In this document: positions 1 to 7,660 of the stretch, piece by piece
How the letters are laid out: every line of letters begins with the position of its first letter
Numbering within the stretch: the stretch's first letter is position 1
NCBI RefSeq assembly: GCF_000633255.1
Contig: NZ_AYMJ01000031.1
Span: forward strand, 186,001 to 250,000
DNA: 64,000 nucleotides
DNA from: Pseudomonas sp. H1h
GTDB taxonomy: Bacteria > Pseudomonadota > Gammaproteobacteria > Pseudomonadales > Pseudomonadaceae
Reading direction: 5' to 3'
Notes under the pieces: generated by a model
The model's input: the letters and a program-made list of their open reading frames with translations, nothing else
Database searches by the model: none
Told to the model about the DNA's origin: nothing
Translations under genes and position numbers: made by a program

Positions 1-904
1 CGGCATTGGCCAGCAAGTTCGACAGCAGTTGGGCAATCCGGGCACGGTCACAATGCACACCCTGCAAGTCGCCAATGGACGCGCTGATCGTGCGTTCCGG
101 GTGCACGTTGCGGATCTCCGTCACCACCTGCTGCACCGCTTCGGTCAGGTCCGCGCAGCGCTGGATATCCACCGGAATGCCATTGCCCAACCGTCCGCGA
201 GCGAAATCGAGCACGTCATCCACCAGCCGCGTCGCCCGTTGCGCACTGCCAAGAATGTTGCGCACGCGCACGTCGATGGCCGGGTCCGGGTGCTTGCGCA
301 AGAGCATTTCGGCACCGGCACTGATGGCGAACAGCGGGTTGCGCAAATCGTGGCCGAGCACGGCGATGAACTGTTCGCGCAGCTCACTGTTTTCCCGTTC
401 GGCCTGCAACTCGGTTTCGGTGCGTTGCAGGTTTTCTTCGGCTTCGATCTGCAGCGCGAGCATCCGCGCGAAAGACTCCATGGTGCTTTGAATCGTGCTG
501 GATTTCAGTTGCGCAGGAATCGGGTCGAGGGCGCAGATGGTGCCGAAGAAACGTCCGTCGGTGCGAAACACCGGGACCGAAATGTAGCTCTCGAATTTGT
601 ACAGGCGCGGGGTGTGATGCTCGCGGTAGAGCGGGTCTTCGCTGGCCTTGTCGATCACCACCGAAACATGCGACTGACGGATTTCGTGGCACAGCGTGGT
701 GACCACGTCCAGTTCACCGCCGACCTGCAAGCCGAACGCCAATTGATCGAGCACCGCGCAGGTGGTCCACGAATCCTCGGTAACCCGCGCCACCGCGGCA
801 AAACGCAGGCCCGTCAGTTCGCGGATCACCTGAAGGATCGCCGGAACCGCGCTGATCCGGCCGATTGTCGCGATGTCTGCTGCCGCTGTCTGCCCCATGC
901 CCAT
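1..904 (-). CDS. GAF-domain sensor histidine kinase, C-terminus cut by window edge
   Basis: The minus-strand frame stays open from an ATG at 904 through the left edge, so the ATP-binding end of the protein is missing. Residues about 15-155 look like a GAF domain (LRFAAVARVTED near the start, SYISVPVF and FFGTICALDP later). A short coiled-coil linker follows (EEAEENLQRTETELQAERE region). Then comes a HisKA dimerisation motif, AVLGHDLRNPL, with the phospho-acceptor His at about residue 185, and an N-box beginning (LLSNLLANA) at the edge. No membrane segment is seen, so it is probably a cytosolic sensor kinase. The GAF ligand cannot be told. A purine-rich GACGAGAG stretch precedes the ATG; an in-frame second ATG lies two codons on. 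Confidence 0.88.
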   Translation of the reverse strand, partial: MGMGQTAAADIATIGRISAVPAILQVIRELTGLRFAAVARVTEDSWTTCAVLDQLAFGLQVGGELDVVTTLCHEIRQSHVSVVIDKASEDPLYREHHTPRLYKFESYISVPVFRTDGRFFGTICALDPIPAQLKSSTIQSTMESFARMLALQIEAEENLQRTETELQAERENSELREQFIAVLGHDLRNPLFAISAGAEMLLRKHPDPAIDVRVRNILGSAQRATRLVDDVLDFARGRLGNGIPVDIQRCADLTEAVQQVVTEIRNVHPERTISASIGDLQGVHCDRARIAQLLSNLLANA

Positions 905-1011
905 CGCTCTCGTCTGCTGTCGTTGATCGACCTGCGCCCATACTAGCGGGCTGCCGGGGGCTTGGCGCGCATTGATTACGCGGCTGAAGCGATCAGCCTG
1001 AGGCCAGACGC

Positions 1012-1048
1012 AAAAAAGCCGCACGATCCTTCGATCGTGCGGCTTTTT
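1012..1048. terminator. Bidirectional intrinsic terminator
   Basis: An 11-bp perfect stem, GCCGCACGATC / GATCGTGCGGC (1018-1028 and 1033-1043), has a CTTC loop. It is flanked by six A on the left and five T on the right. It ends the minus-strand PepSY gene lying immediately to its right (T-run on the minus strand). Confidence 0.9.
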
Positions 1049-1058
1049 CGGCGGTGTA

Positions 1059-1364
1059 TCAGGTGTCTTGCTTGTTGCTCAGGACCTTGCCGGTGGTGGC
1101 ATCGAAGTCCACGTCGAACTCTTTGCCATCGGCGGTTTTCAGCTCGACTTCGTACTCGTAACCGTTGAAGTGGTTGTCCAGATCGGTGTCGGTGATGGTC
1201 GCACCCGGGTGCAGTTTCAGCGCCTCGGCGTTCATCGACTCCAGCGACTTGATCTTGCCTTCCTTCACCAGTTGCGGGATCTGGTCGACGCGGACGTCAG
1301 CCTGGGCCAGGCCGGCGGTCAGTGTCAGGGCAGCGGCGGTAAACAGGGCAGTCAAATTTTTCAT
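1059..1364 (-). CDS. PepSY domain-containing exported protein
   Basis: 101 residues. An N-terminal signal peptide (MKNLTALFTAAALTLTAGLAQA) is followed by one small PepSY-like unit. It is recognised by its conserved closing pattern EYEVELKTADGKEFDVDFDATTGKVL. Such single-PepSY proteins are periplasmic and are thought to act as inhibitors or chaperone-like modulators; the partner is unknown here. It stands alone, followed by a strong terminator at 1012-1048. A sequence resembling AAGGAATGACCCG sits before the ATG as ribosome binding site. Confidence 0.88.
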   Translation of the reverse strand: MKNLTALFTAAALTLTAGLAQADVRVDQIPQLVKEGKIKSLESMNAEALKLHPGATITDTDLDNHFNGYEYEVELKTADGKEFDVDFDATTGKVLSNKQDT

Positions 1365-1456
1365 CGGGTCATTCCTTGGGTTGTTCGTTGAAGTGGGCTC
1401 AGGTTAACCACTGCAACTTAATTCACCCTTAAAACCCCGCATCGCGTGCAGGGCTC

Positions 1457-1480
1457 TTGTAGGAGTGAGCCTGCTCGCGA
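1457..1480 (+). repeat. Single REP element
   Basis: TTGTAGGAGTGAGCCTGCTCGCGA is a degenerate single copy of the REP palindrome found throughout the window. It lies downstream of the GlpQ-like gene and upstream of the PepSY promoter. Confidence 0.7.
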
Positions 1481-1502
1481 TGCGGACCACCCGGTTGACC
1501 GA

Positions 1503-2630
1503 TCAGAACCCGTTGTTCTTCAACACCTGATCAACACTGGCACTGGCCGGGCGCTTGTAGAACTTCAACAGTTCGCTGGCGCGGTTGGTGAAGATGCCAT
1601 CGACACCCGCCGCCATGACTTTCTCGAAGTCCACCGGCTCATCGACGGTATACACGTGCACCAGCATGCCCTGATCGTGGGTGTACTGGTTCATCCACGG
1701 CTGTACCAGATCCGAATAGCTCTGGTCGCCGCCCTTGGTCAGCCTGGCCGAAGGGCCGGTGCCGATGGCACCCTGAGCCTTGGCGAAATCAACCCACTGT
1801 TTGAACTCGGCTTCGGACTTCGGCTCCTGCTTGCCGTAGAACACGTTCTTGTCTTTTTCGCCGGACTCGGCAAAGGTCACTGCCGATTTCGGCTCGATGC
1901 TGCCTTCGCCGACCCACAGCAGCAGGATCTTCGGCACCTGCGGCATTTCCTTTTGCAGCAGTACGAGGCTGTTCTTCTCGAAGGTCTGCAGGATCACCTT
2001 GCCTTTGCCCTGGCCGACGCCCAGCTCACTCTTCGCCAGTTTCGAACCGGCCGGGCTCAGCCAGCCGCGATCCTGCAGCTTCTCTTTCAGGTCGTGCTCG
2101 ATCCCGGGGAACAGCTGCGGTTCTTTGGTTTCGATGTACAGGCCCGGCTTGTGTTTCGGGTTGGCCTGGGCGATGTCGATGATTTCGTCCAGGGTCAGGA
2201 TTTTCAGCCCGGCGTAGGTCGGACGCGCGCGATCCGGGTAAGCCTTGTTGTACCAGCTGCCGGCGTCGAGGGTTTTCAGCTCGGCCATGGTGAAGGCCGT
2301 GGCCGGGCTGTCCTTGCGCTCCGGGAATTTGGTCGCGACGTCGGTGGTGCGTTGCAGATTGTTATCGTGCAGGGCGAACAGCACACCGTCCTTGCTGCGC
2401 TGCAAGTCCATTTCCAGGTAATCGGCGCCGAGGTCGCGGGCCAGTTTGTAGGAGGCGGCGGTGGATTCCGGTGCATCGAAGGACGCGCCACGGTGGGCGA
2501 TCACCGCCGGATGCGGGATGCCGTGAGCGGCGGCCAGCGCATCGATGTTGGTCTGGGCGGCGGCGTGGGCCTGGCCGAGACCGAGCATCAGGCTCAGCAT
2601 GAGGGCGCTTTTGGTGAAAGTGGCGGGCAT
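1503..2630 (-). CDS. glpQ: Periplasmic glycerophosphodiester phosphodiesterase
   Basis: 375 residues. A signal peptide (MPATFTKSALMLSLMLGLGQAHA) is followed by a GDPD TIM barrel. The family motif HRGASFDAPESTAASY appears early, with catalytic His/Arg, then DYLEMDLQRSKDGVLFALHD carrying the metal-binding Glu and Asp and the second catalytic His. VYTVDEPVDFEKVMAAGVDGIFTNRASELL closes the barrel. It hydrolyses glycerophosphodiesters to glycerol-3-phosphate and an alcohol in the periplasm. The start at 2630 was chosen because AAAGGAAC lies about seven bases upstream and the signal peptide begins there; the reading frame continues far upstream without a plausible start. GlpQ-like assignment is firm at family level; the exact paralogue is not. 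Confidence 0.9.
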   Translation of the reverse strand: MPATFTKSALMLSLMLGLGQAHAAAQTNIDALAAAHGIPHPAVIAHRGASFDAPESTAASYKLARDLGADYLEMDLQRSKDGVLFALHDNNLQRTTDVATKFPERKDSPATAFTMAELKTLDAGSWYNKAYPDRARPTYAGLKILTLDEIIDIAQANPKHKPGLYIETKEPQLFPGIEHDLKEKLQDRGWLSPAGSKLAKSELGVGQGKGKVILQTFEKNSLVLLQKEMPQVPKILLLWVGEGSIEPKSAVTFAESGEKDKNVFYGKQEPKSEAEFKQWVDFAKAQGAIGTGPSARLTKGGDQSYSDLVQPWMNQYTHDQGMLVHVYTVDEPVDFEKVMAAGVDGIFTNRASELLKFYKRPASASVDQVLKNNGF

Positions 2631-2852
2631 GTTCGAGTTCCTTTCGCAGGGCATTTTCAAAGACGTACCTTTTAACAACTGAATCGATTGCGTGCTATCG
2701 CCAGACCGACATAAACGTATTAAAAGCGATTTTTCCTGCACTTTTGTGGCGCTGTTTGCAGTACGCTTGCCTCTGGCAGACGCCCCGGCAGAGGGCGCGC
2801 CGATTGTTTTGCCCTGCGTGTAAACCATCGATGATTTTTCGTGAGGTTTACC

Positions 2853-3179
2853 ATGCGCATCACTTCCCAACTCATCTGCCAGGCGGCCGACGACCTCAAG
2901 GGCTTTGTCGGCCTCAACCGCAAGACCGGTCAGTACATCGTGCGTTTCAGCGAAGATTCGTTCGGCATGGACGTGGCCGATGACGGCATCATTCCCACCA
3001 GCGAGTTTGTCTGGGCTGCGGCCTCTGAGACGACCATGACCTTGAAGCGCGAGCTGATTCAGCTGCTGCTGGATCAGAACATCGATGACCGGATCAACAT
3101 CAGCGAGCCGCTGCGGGTGTACATGAGCAAGGTGGAGGTGCCGGAGATTGTGGCGGTGCGCAGTCTGGTGAAGGGCTGA
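2853..3179 (+). CDS. DUF2025-like small protein, unknown function
   Basis: 108 residues starting at an ATG with GTGAGG nine bases before it. An in-frame GTG at 2841 is a less likely start. There is no signal peptide or membrane segment. The sequence (LKGFVGLNRKTGQYIVRFSEDSFGMDV) matches my memory of a Pseudomonas family called DUF2025, which has a structure but no known function; this should be confirmed by profile search. It is transcribed divergently from the GlpQ-like gene and followed by the REP-rich repeat block. Confidence 0.75.
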   Translation: MRITSQLICQAADDLKGFVGLNRKTGQYIVRFSEDSFGMDVADDGIIPTSEFVWAAASETTMTLKRELIQLLLDQNIDDRINISEPLRVYMSKVEVPEIVAVRSLVKG

Positions 3180-3202
3180 AGTTATGTAGTGGCTGCTGCG
3201 GC

Positions 3203-3417
3203 CCCTTCGCGAGCAAGCCCGCTCCCACAAATTGTGCTCAACCTGTGCGAGCGAGCCAACTCGCGAGAGGCCAGTGCCAACCCCACCAGACTCACAGCCC
3301 AAACGCCGTACCTGTGGGAGCGAGCCTGCTCGCGAAGAGGCCAGTGCAAGTCCCACCAGACTCACAGCCCAAACGCCGTACCTGTGGGAGCGGGCTTGCT
3401 CGCGAAGAGGCCAGTCG
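3203..3417. repeat. REP cluster with about 70-bp tandem repeats
   Basis: One inverted REP (about 3203-3230) is followed by a unit of 69-70 bp starting near 3243, 3312 and 3382. Each unit consists of a REP core (for example GTGGGAGCGAGCCTGCTCGC) plus the spacer AGGCCAGTGCAAGTCCCACC and CAGACTCACAGCCCAAACGC. The third unit is cut after the REP core and AGAGGCCAGT. The first copy has diverged in its core (GCGAGCGAGCCAACTCGCGA). Confidence 0.9.
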
Positions 3418-3431
3418 GTACGCCGCAGTCA

Positions 3432-3746
3432 TCACTGCCCGAACCGATACTCCCGCTCCACCCGACACACCCGCGTCTGAAACTTCGAATACCACTCGGC
3501 CCGCCCACGCGCCTGAATCACCCGGTGCTCGGGATGCTCGCGCCAGGCCAGAATCGCCGCTTCGCTCTCCCAATACGAAATGGTGATCCCGACTCCGTCT
3601 TCCCCGCGAATCGAATCAATTGCGAGAAACCCCGGTTGCTGGCTGACCAGCTCCATCATGCGCTCCGACGCCGCCGCGTAGCCGTTGTCACCCTCGGTGC
3701 GGGTCGAGGTGAAAATCACCGCAAAACAGGTCGGGTCCGGTCTCAT
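3432..3746 (-). CDS. Antibiotic biosynthesis monooxygenase (ABM) family protein
   Basis: 104 residues with the ferredoxin-like ABM pattern: an opening FAVIFTSTRTEGDNGYAAASERMMELV, then QPGFLAIDSIRGEDGVGITISYWESEAAILAWREHPEH. Small ABM proteins of this type include heme- or quinol-modifying monooxygenases, but most are uncharacterised and no substrate can be assigned. Its ATG overlaps the TGA of the upstream amidotransferase-like gene by four bases (ATGA), so the two are probably translationally coupled and work together. Confidence 0.85.
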   Translation of the reverse strand: MRPDPTCFAVIFTSTRTEGDNGYAAASERMMELVSQQPGFLAIDSIRGEDGVGITISYWESEAAILAWREHPEHRVIQARGRAEWYSKFQTRVCRVEREYRFGQ

Positions 3747-4444
3747 TGGCGCGGCTCCACGCAGGCTTCGACGAACGCCCGCACCAGCGGCGGCACCTGA
3801 CCCTTGAGCGCCGCACGTTCCGGCTGGAACAACGTGGCGACAAAAAACACATGGTCGGTCAATTCGATTGCGCGCAAGTCGCCCGCCGAGTCGTGGCCGA
3901 CAGCGCGTAGCCGATGGGTCAGCAACGCTTGTTGAAACTGCGGATTCACGCCAAACCGGCAGTGATAGCCTTCATGAATCTCGGACGCTTCGTACGCTTT
4001 GGCGATCAACGAACCTGCGATCAGATGAATACTGTCCACCGCTTCCACCAGTGAACAGGTCAGCGGCGTGAGCACCGCTCGCTCCGAATCGGGTGACGTC
4101 TCGCCATGTTCGGCATCGGCCCAGCCCAGCACATTGCGCGAAAACTCCAGCACCGCATGCTGAAAGCCACCGCAGGTGCCGAGGAACGGGCGCTGTTGTT
4201 CGCGGGCAAAACGAATCGCGCGCAAGGCGCCTGCTTCGCTTTTGTAGGGACTGGCCGGGACACACCAGAAACCGTCGAAGTGATCCAGCGCGGTGTCGGC
4301 GTGGATGTGTTCGGTGGGCAACCATTGGAATTGCACATCGCGGCCAGTCTGCTCGGCGATCATCCCGAGTGCGACGGGGATCGCCTGGTGGGCGGTGACT
4401 TGCGGGTCGTAATCGCCGATCAGGGCGATGGAAATGGCGTCCAT
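3743..4444 (-). CDS. CTP-synthase C-terminal-like glutamine amidotransferase-fold protein
   Basis: 233 residues. The class I glutamine amidotransferase fold is recognised from FLGTCGGFQHAVLEF (nucleophile elbow, Cys about residue 91) and the CTP synthase-like opening IALIGDYDPQVTAHQAIPVAL. The usual His-x-Glu end of the triad looks altered: CTP synthases have a Y-E-V-N segment where this protein reads HCRFGVN, with Gly at the Glu position. It may therefore not be a normal glutaminase. The family is usually named CTP synthase C-terminal region-related. The start at 4444 is supported by AAGGAAAT just upstream. It overlaps the ABM gene and is divergent from a LysR regulator that may control it. 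Confidence 0.8.
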   Translation of the reverse strand: MDAISIALIGDYDPQVTAHQAIPVALGMIAEQTGRDVQFQWLPTEHIHADTALDHFDGFWCVPASPYKSEAGALRAIRFAREQQRPFLGTCGGFQHAVLEFSRNVLGWADAEHGETSPDSERAVLTPLTCSLVEAVDSIHLIAGSLIAKAYEASEIHEGYHCRFGVNPQFQQALLTHRLRAVGHDSAGDLRAIELTDHVFFVATLFQPERAALKGQVPPLVRAFVEACVEPRQ

Positions 4445-4582
4445 GGGATTTCCTTTATTGAATAATACGGCGTGTTTTTGTGGCGAGGGAGGCAGCTCCT
4501 TCGCCACAGTGATTGCCTGTTGTTGATTGATGGGGCTCACTATAGATTGGCGTTCACGCACTCAATATTGGCGTTTCCCCAA
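4445..4582. promoter_or_regulatory. Divergent control region between LysR and amidotransferase-like gene
   Basis: The two genes diverge from here. The region contains a direct repeat ATTGGCGTT at about 4545-4553 and 4568-4576, a plausible but untested LysR-type binding arrangement. Part of this stretch is also open in the LysR reading frame, so the boundary depends on which LysR start is real. Confidence 0.4.
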
Positions 4583-5461
4583 GTGATCAATGCAGCGACG
4601 CACTATCGACTCGACTACCCGGATCTGACGCTGATTCTCGCTCTGGTGCGCGGCGGCTCTCTGGCCCGGGCTTCGCAGTTGCTCAGGGTAGACGTGTCGA
4701 CGGTGTTTCGCGCGGTGCGGCGTCTGGAGTCGGCGCTGGGTCAGCAGTTGTTCGAAAAGAGCCGCACCGGCTACCTGCCGACCACGCTCGCGCAGTCGCT
4801 GGCCGAGCAGGCCGAGTGCGCCGAGCAGGCACTGGAAGCGGCGCGGATCGGTGTCGAGCAGGGCGGGGAAGTGGTCAGCGGCACGGTGCGCCTGACTTGT
4901 ACCGACTCGGTGCTGCAAGGGCTGCTGTTACCGGCGCTGGCGCAGTTCATGCCGAACTACCCGGCGCTGACCATCGAACTCAGCACCTCCAACGATTTCG
5001 CCAACCTCAGCCGACGCGATGCCGACATCGCCCTGCGCCTGACGCGCACGCCGCCCGAGCATCTGGTCGGACGCCAACTGGCGAAGATTTCCTATCGGGT
5101 CTGTGCCAGTGCGCGTTATCTGCAAAGCGTTGATGCGACGGATCTGGCGGCGCTGACCTGGATCGCCCCGGACGAGTTTCTGCCGGATCACCCGACCGTC
5201 GCCTGGCGCCGGCAGCAGTTGCCCGGCGTGATCCCGGCTTATCGCTGCAACAGCATGCTCTCGGTTACCGAGCTGGTGCGCGGCGGACTCGGCGTGGCGG
5301 CGTTGCCGGACTTTCTGATCACCGAGGGGGTGCAGGCCCTCAGCGAACCGCTGCATGGCTACGACACCGCGCTGTGGTTGCTGACCCGCCCGGACTGCCG
5401 GGCGTTGCGCTCGGTGGTCACGCTGTTCGACGAGCTGGGGCGGGCGCTGCGTTTGCCCTGA
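4583..5461 (+). CDS. LysR-family transcriptional regulator
   Basis: About 292 residues from a GTG at 4583. The N-terminal winged HTH reads YPDLTLILALVRGGSLARASQLLRVDVSTVFRAVRRLE. The substrate-binding domain begins GTVRLTCTDSVLQGLLLPAL. It is divergent from the amidotransferase/ABM pair and is a candidate local regulator. The frame is open back to a GTG at 4472; no start in it has a clear ribosome binding site. GTG 4583 (or TTG 4568) gives the usual short lead before the HTH, so it is preferred. The effector is unknown. Confidence 0.85.
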   Translation: MINAATHYRLDYPDLTLILALVRGGSLARASQLLRVDVSTVFRAVRRLESALGQQLFEKSRTGYLPTTLAQSLAEQAECAEQALEAARIGVEQGGEVVSGTVRLTCTDSVLQGLLLPALAQFMPNYPALTIELSTSNDFANLSRRDADIALRLTRTPPEHLVGRQLAKISYRVCASARYLQSVDATDLAALTWIAPDEFLPDHPTVAWRRQQLPGVIPAYRCNSMLSVTELVRGGLGVAALPDFLITEGVQALSEPLHGYDTALWLLTRPDCRALRSVVTLFDELGRALRLP

Positions 5462-5995
5462 TCAGGGCTGTCGGGTCTGGCACATGTGCTCGTGCAACTC
5501 GCGCGTCAAACCCTCGATGCGTTCGGTCAGGCTCTTGGTCATTTCGGTGAGGCGGGTGTTCTGCTCCAACAGTTCAAGCAGTTGCGTGGTGTTCTTCGCC
5601 GCTTGCGCCTGGCGCTCGCTGTTGGCCGTCGCCAGCGCTTCACGGTGTTGCGCGTCGGCGTCCGCTTGCGCCTTGTCCCGCGCGGCCTGGCGAGTTTGTG
5701 CCAGCAGGATCAACGGCGCGGCGTAGGCCGATTGCAGGCTGAACGCGAGGTTCAGCAGAATGAACGGGTACACGTCGAACGTGGTGATGCCCGTCACGTT
5801 GAGTAAAACCCACAACAGTACGATCAGGGTTTGCGCGCCAAGAAACGTCGGCGTGCCGAAGAATCGCGCGAATGCCTCGGCGCGCAGGGCGAACTTGTCG
5901 TCGCCGAACGTGGTGTTCAGGTGAGCGTGGGGGCGATGGAAGCGCAGGTGATCGACGGGGGCAGTGGCGGGTGTTTCGGGTTTTTCTGTGGTCAT
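5462..5995 (-). CDS. DUF1003 membrane protein
   Basis: 177 residues. Two membrane segments lie in the middle (GAQTLIVLLWVLLNV and FILLNLAFSLQSAYAAPLILLA), matching the DUF1003 pattern PFILLNLAFSLQSAYAAPLILLAQ. A long charged coiled coil follows (about residues 105-170, rich in A, Q, E, K). DUF1003 members are inner-membrane proteins of unknown function, sometimes loosely linked to metal or osmotic stress. It is convergent with the LysR gene, the stops being directly adjacent. Confidence 0.85.
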   Translation of the reverse strand: MTTEKPETPATAPVDHLRFHRPHAHLNTTFGDDKFALRAEAFARFFGTPTFLGAQTLIVLLWVLLNVTGITTFDVYPFILLNLAFSLQSAYAAPLILLAQTRQAARDKAQADADAQHREALATANSERQAQAAKNTTQLLELLEQNTRLTEMTKSLTERIEGLTRELHEHMCQTRQP

Positions 5996-6054
5996 GATGG
6001 ACTCGGCAGGCTTCAGGGCTATTGATCACTATAGCCCTGTGCCGAGGCTGGCGG

Positions 6055-6126
6055 CCCCTTCGCGAACAAGCCCGCGCCTACATTGGAGTGCGTTGCCCTG
6101 TGTGAGCGGGCTTGCTCGCGAAGGCC
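6055..6126. repeat. REPIN (paired inverted REP)
   Basis: Two REP cores face each other: CCTTCGCGAACAAGCCCGCG (about 6057-6076) and GAGCGGGCTTGCTCGCGAAG (about 6104-6123), separated by about 28 bases. It lies downstream of the chemoreceptor gene. Confidence 0.85.
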
Positions 6127-6156
6127 GCGACGCGGTCTAACACCCCGACACAGCGA

Positions 6157-7476
6157 TCACCCAGGTGCACGCTCATTGGCAAACATGCTCACCGCCTGCA
6201 CCGCTTCGCTGGCGCCATCGCGGATCTGCAGAATCACACTGCCGGCCTGATCCGCCAGTTCAACGCCTTGTGCCGCCCGGCCACGGGTGCCTTCCATGCT
6301 CTTGATCGCCTGGCGGGTTTCGCTCTGGATCAGACCGATCATGCTGGAAATCTCTGCCGTCGAGCCGCTGGTACGCGCCGCCAGCTGCCGCACCTCGTCC
6401 GCCACCACCGCAAACCCGCGCCCCTGATCGCCGGCGCGCGCCGCCTCGATCGCCGCGTTGAGCGCCAACAGGTTAGTCTGGTCGGCAATCGCGCGGATCG
6501 TGTTGACGATCGCCGTGATCTGCTCCGAGCGTTCGCCGAGCTGCGCGATCAACGTAGAAGACTGGGCGATGTCGTCAGCGATTTCACGCATTTCGCTGGC
6601 CGCTTGCTGGATCACCTGGGTGCCTTGCTCGGCGACTTTCCGGGTCTCGACGGAGATGTGATAAGCCGCGCTGGCGCTGCGTGCATCCTGTTCATGCTGC
6701 TCGACACGGGCGCTGACGTCCGTGGCGAATTTCACCACTTTGCACAGGCGTCCGGAGGCGTCGTACACCGGGTTGTAGTTGGCCTCCAGCCACACGGTCT
6801 GGCCGCGTTTGTCGACGCGTTCGAACTGGCCTTGAAACAGCTCCCCCTGATTCAACCGCCGCCAGAAATCCTCGTAGGCGCTGCTGTTGACCAGTTCCGG
6901 GCGGCAGAACAACCGGTGATGTTTACCCTTCAATTCAGCAAGGGTGTAACCCATGCGCGTCAGAAAATTCTGGTTGGCCGTGAGAATACTGCCGTCGAGG
7001 TTGAATTCGATCACCGCCATCGCCCGATCGATCGCCTGAAGCTTGGCGTTGGCTTCGCTTTCCTGCTGCACCTTGATCGTCACGTCCATGGCGTACTTGA
7101 CCACTTTGACCACCCGCCCCGATGCATCCTTGATCGGGTTATAGCTGGCTTCCAGCCAGATCGGCTGGCCTTGACTGTTGACCCGCTCGAAGGTCCCGGA
7201 CTGGAACTGGCCATTTTTCAGGCGCGACCACAGCTCGGTGTATTGCGCGCTGCGGCCAAATGCCGGGGTGCAGAAACACCGGTGAGGCTGGCCAATCACC
7301 TGTTCGGCGCGGTAGCCGGTGGTCCTGAGGAAATTGTCATTGGCAATTAGTACCACGCCGTCCAGATCGAACTCGATCACCGCCATGGAGCGGTTGATGG
7401 CTTCAAGCAAGCCGTTCTGTTGGGTGATGGTGTGTTGAAGGTCATTGAGGGCGGACTGGTGGCGATTGAAAAACAT
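6157..7476 (-). CDS. Soluble PAS-PAS methyl-accepting chemotaxis protein, BdlA-like
   Basis: 439 residues with no membrane segment. Two near-repeat PAS domains occur (each opening RSMAVIEFDLDG or RAMAVIEFNLDG, each closing with a PAC-like VWLEANYNPVYDASGR). An MCP signalling domain follows, with the hairpin tip AIADQTNLLALNAAIEAARAGDQGRGFAVVADEVRQLA. This PAS-PAS-MCP plan is that of P. aeruginosa BdlA, a biofilm-dispersion regulator. The C-terminal arm is short, ending soon after the hairpin (VSMFANERAPG). The start at 7476 is preferred; an upstream in-frame extension to 7572 lacks a good ribosome site. A diguanylate cyclase lies upstream on the same strand. The dispersion role is inferred from architecture only. 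Confidence 0.88.
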   Translation of the reverse strand: MFFNRHQSALNDLQHTITQQNGLLEAINRSMAVIEFDLDGVVLIANDNFLRTTGYRAEQVIGQPHRCFCTPAFGRSAQYTELWSRLKNGQFQSGTFERVNSQGQPIWLEASYNPIKDASGRVVKVVKYAMDVTIKVQQESEANAKLQAIDRAMAVIEFNLDGSILTANQNFLTRMGYTLAELKGKHHRLFCRPELVNSSAYEDFWRRLNQGELFQGQFERVDKRGQTVWLEANYNPVYDASGRLCKVVKFATDVSARVEQHEQDARSASAAYHISVETRKVAEQGTQVIQQAASEMREIADDIAQSSTLIAQLGERSEQITAIVNTIRAIADQTNLLALNAAIEAARAGDQGRGFAVVADEVRQLAARTSGSTAEISSMIGLIQSETRQAIKSMEGTRGRAAQGVELADQAGSVILQIRDGASEAVQAVSMFANERAPG

Positions 7477-7660
7477 GTGAGCAGTACCTGGAAGTAGGGA
7501 AAGACGAGGTTTGTGTCCCTGTTTCCGCGCTGCCAGAGCCAATGCAGGGTAGGCATTGGCCGTTGACTTCAAAATGCCAGCATCCAGGCTGGCGAGCAGA
7601 TCTTATACAAACTAATTCTTCTTGTACAAGAAAGTGCGAGCCAACATGTTTACAGTTTTT

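Noticed and set aside
1503..3365. Reading frame of 620 codons extending the GlpQ-like gene upstream
   Set aside because: The extra 5' part crosses the divergent DUF2025-like gene and REP repeats, and a signal peptide with a ribosome site marks the true start at 2630.
3203..3417. Possible CRISPR array because of evenly spaced repeats
   Set aside because: The whole unit, including the spacer, is repeated, and the core is a REP palindrome; there are no unique spacers and no cas genes.
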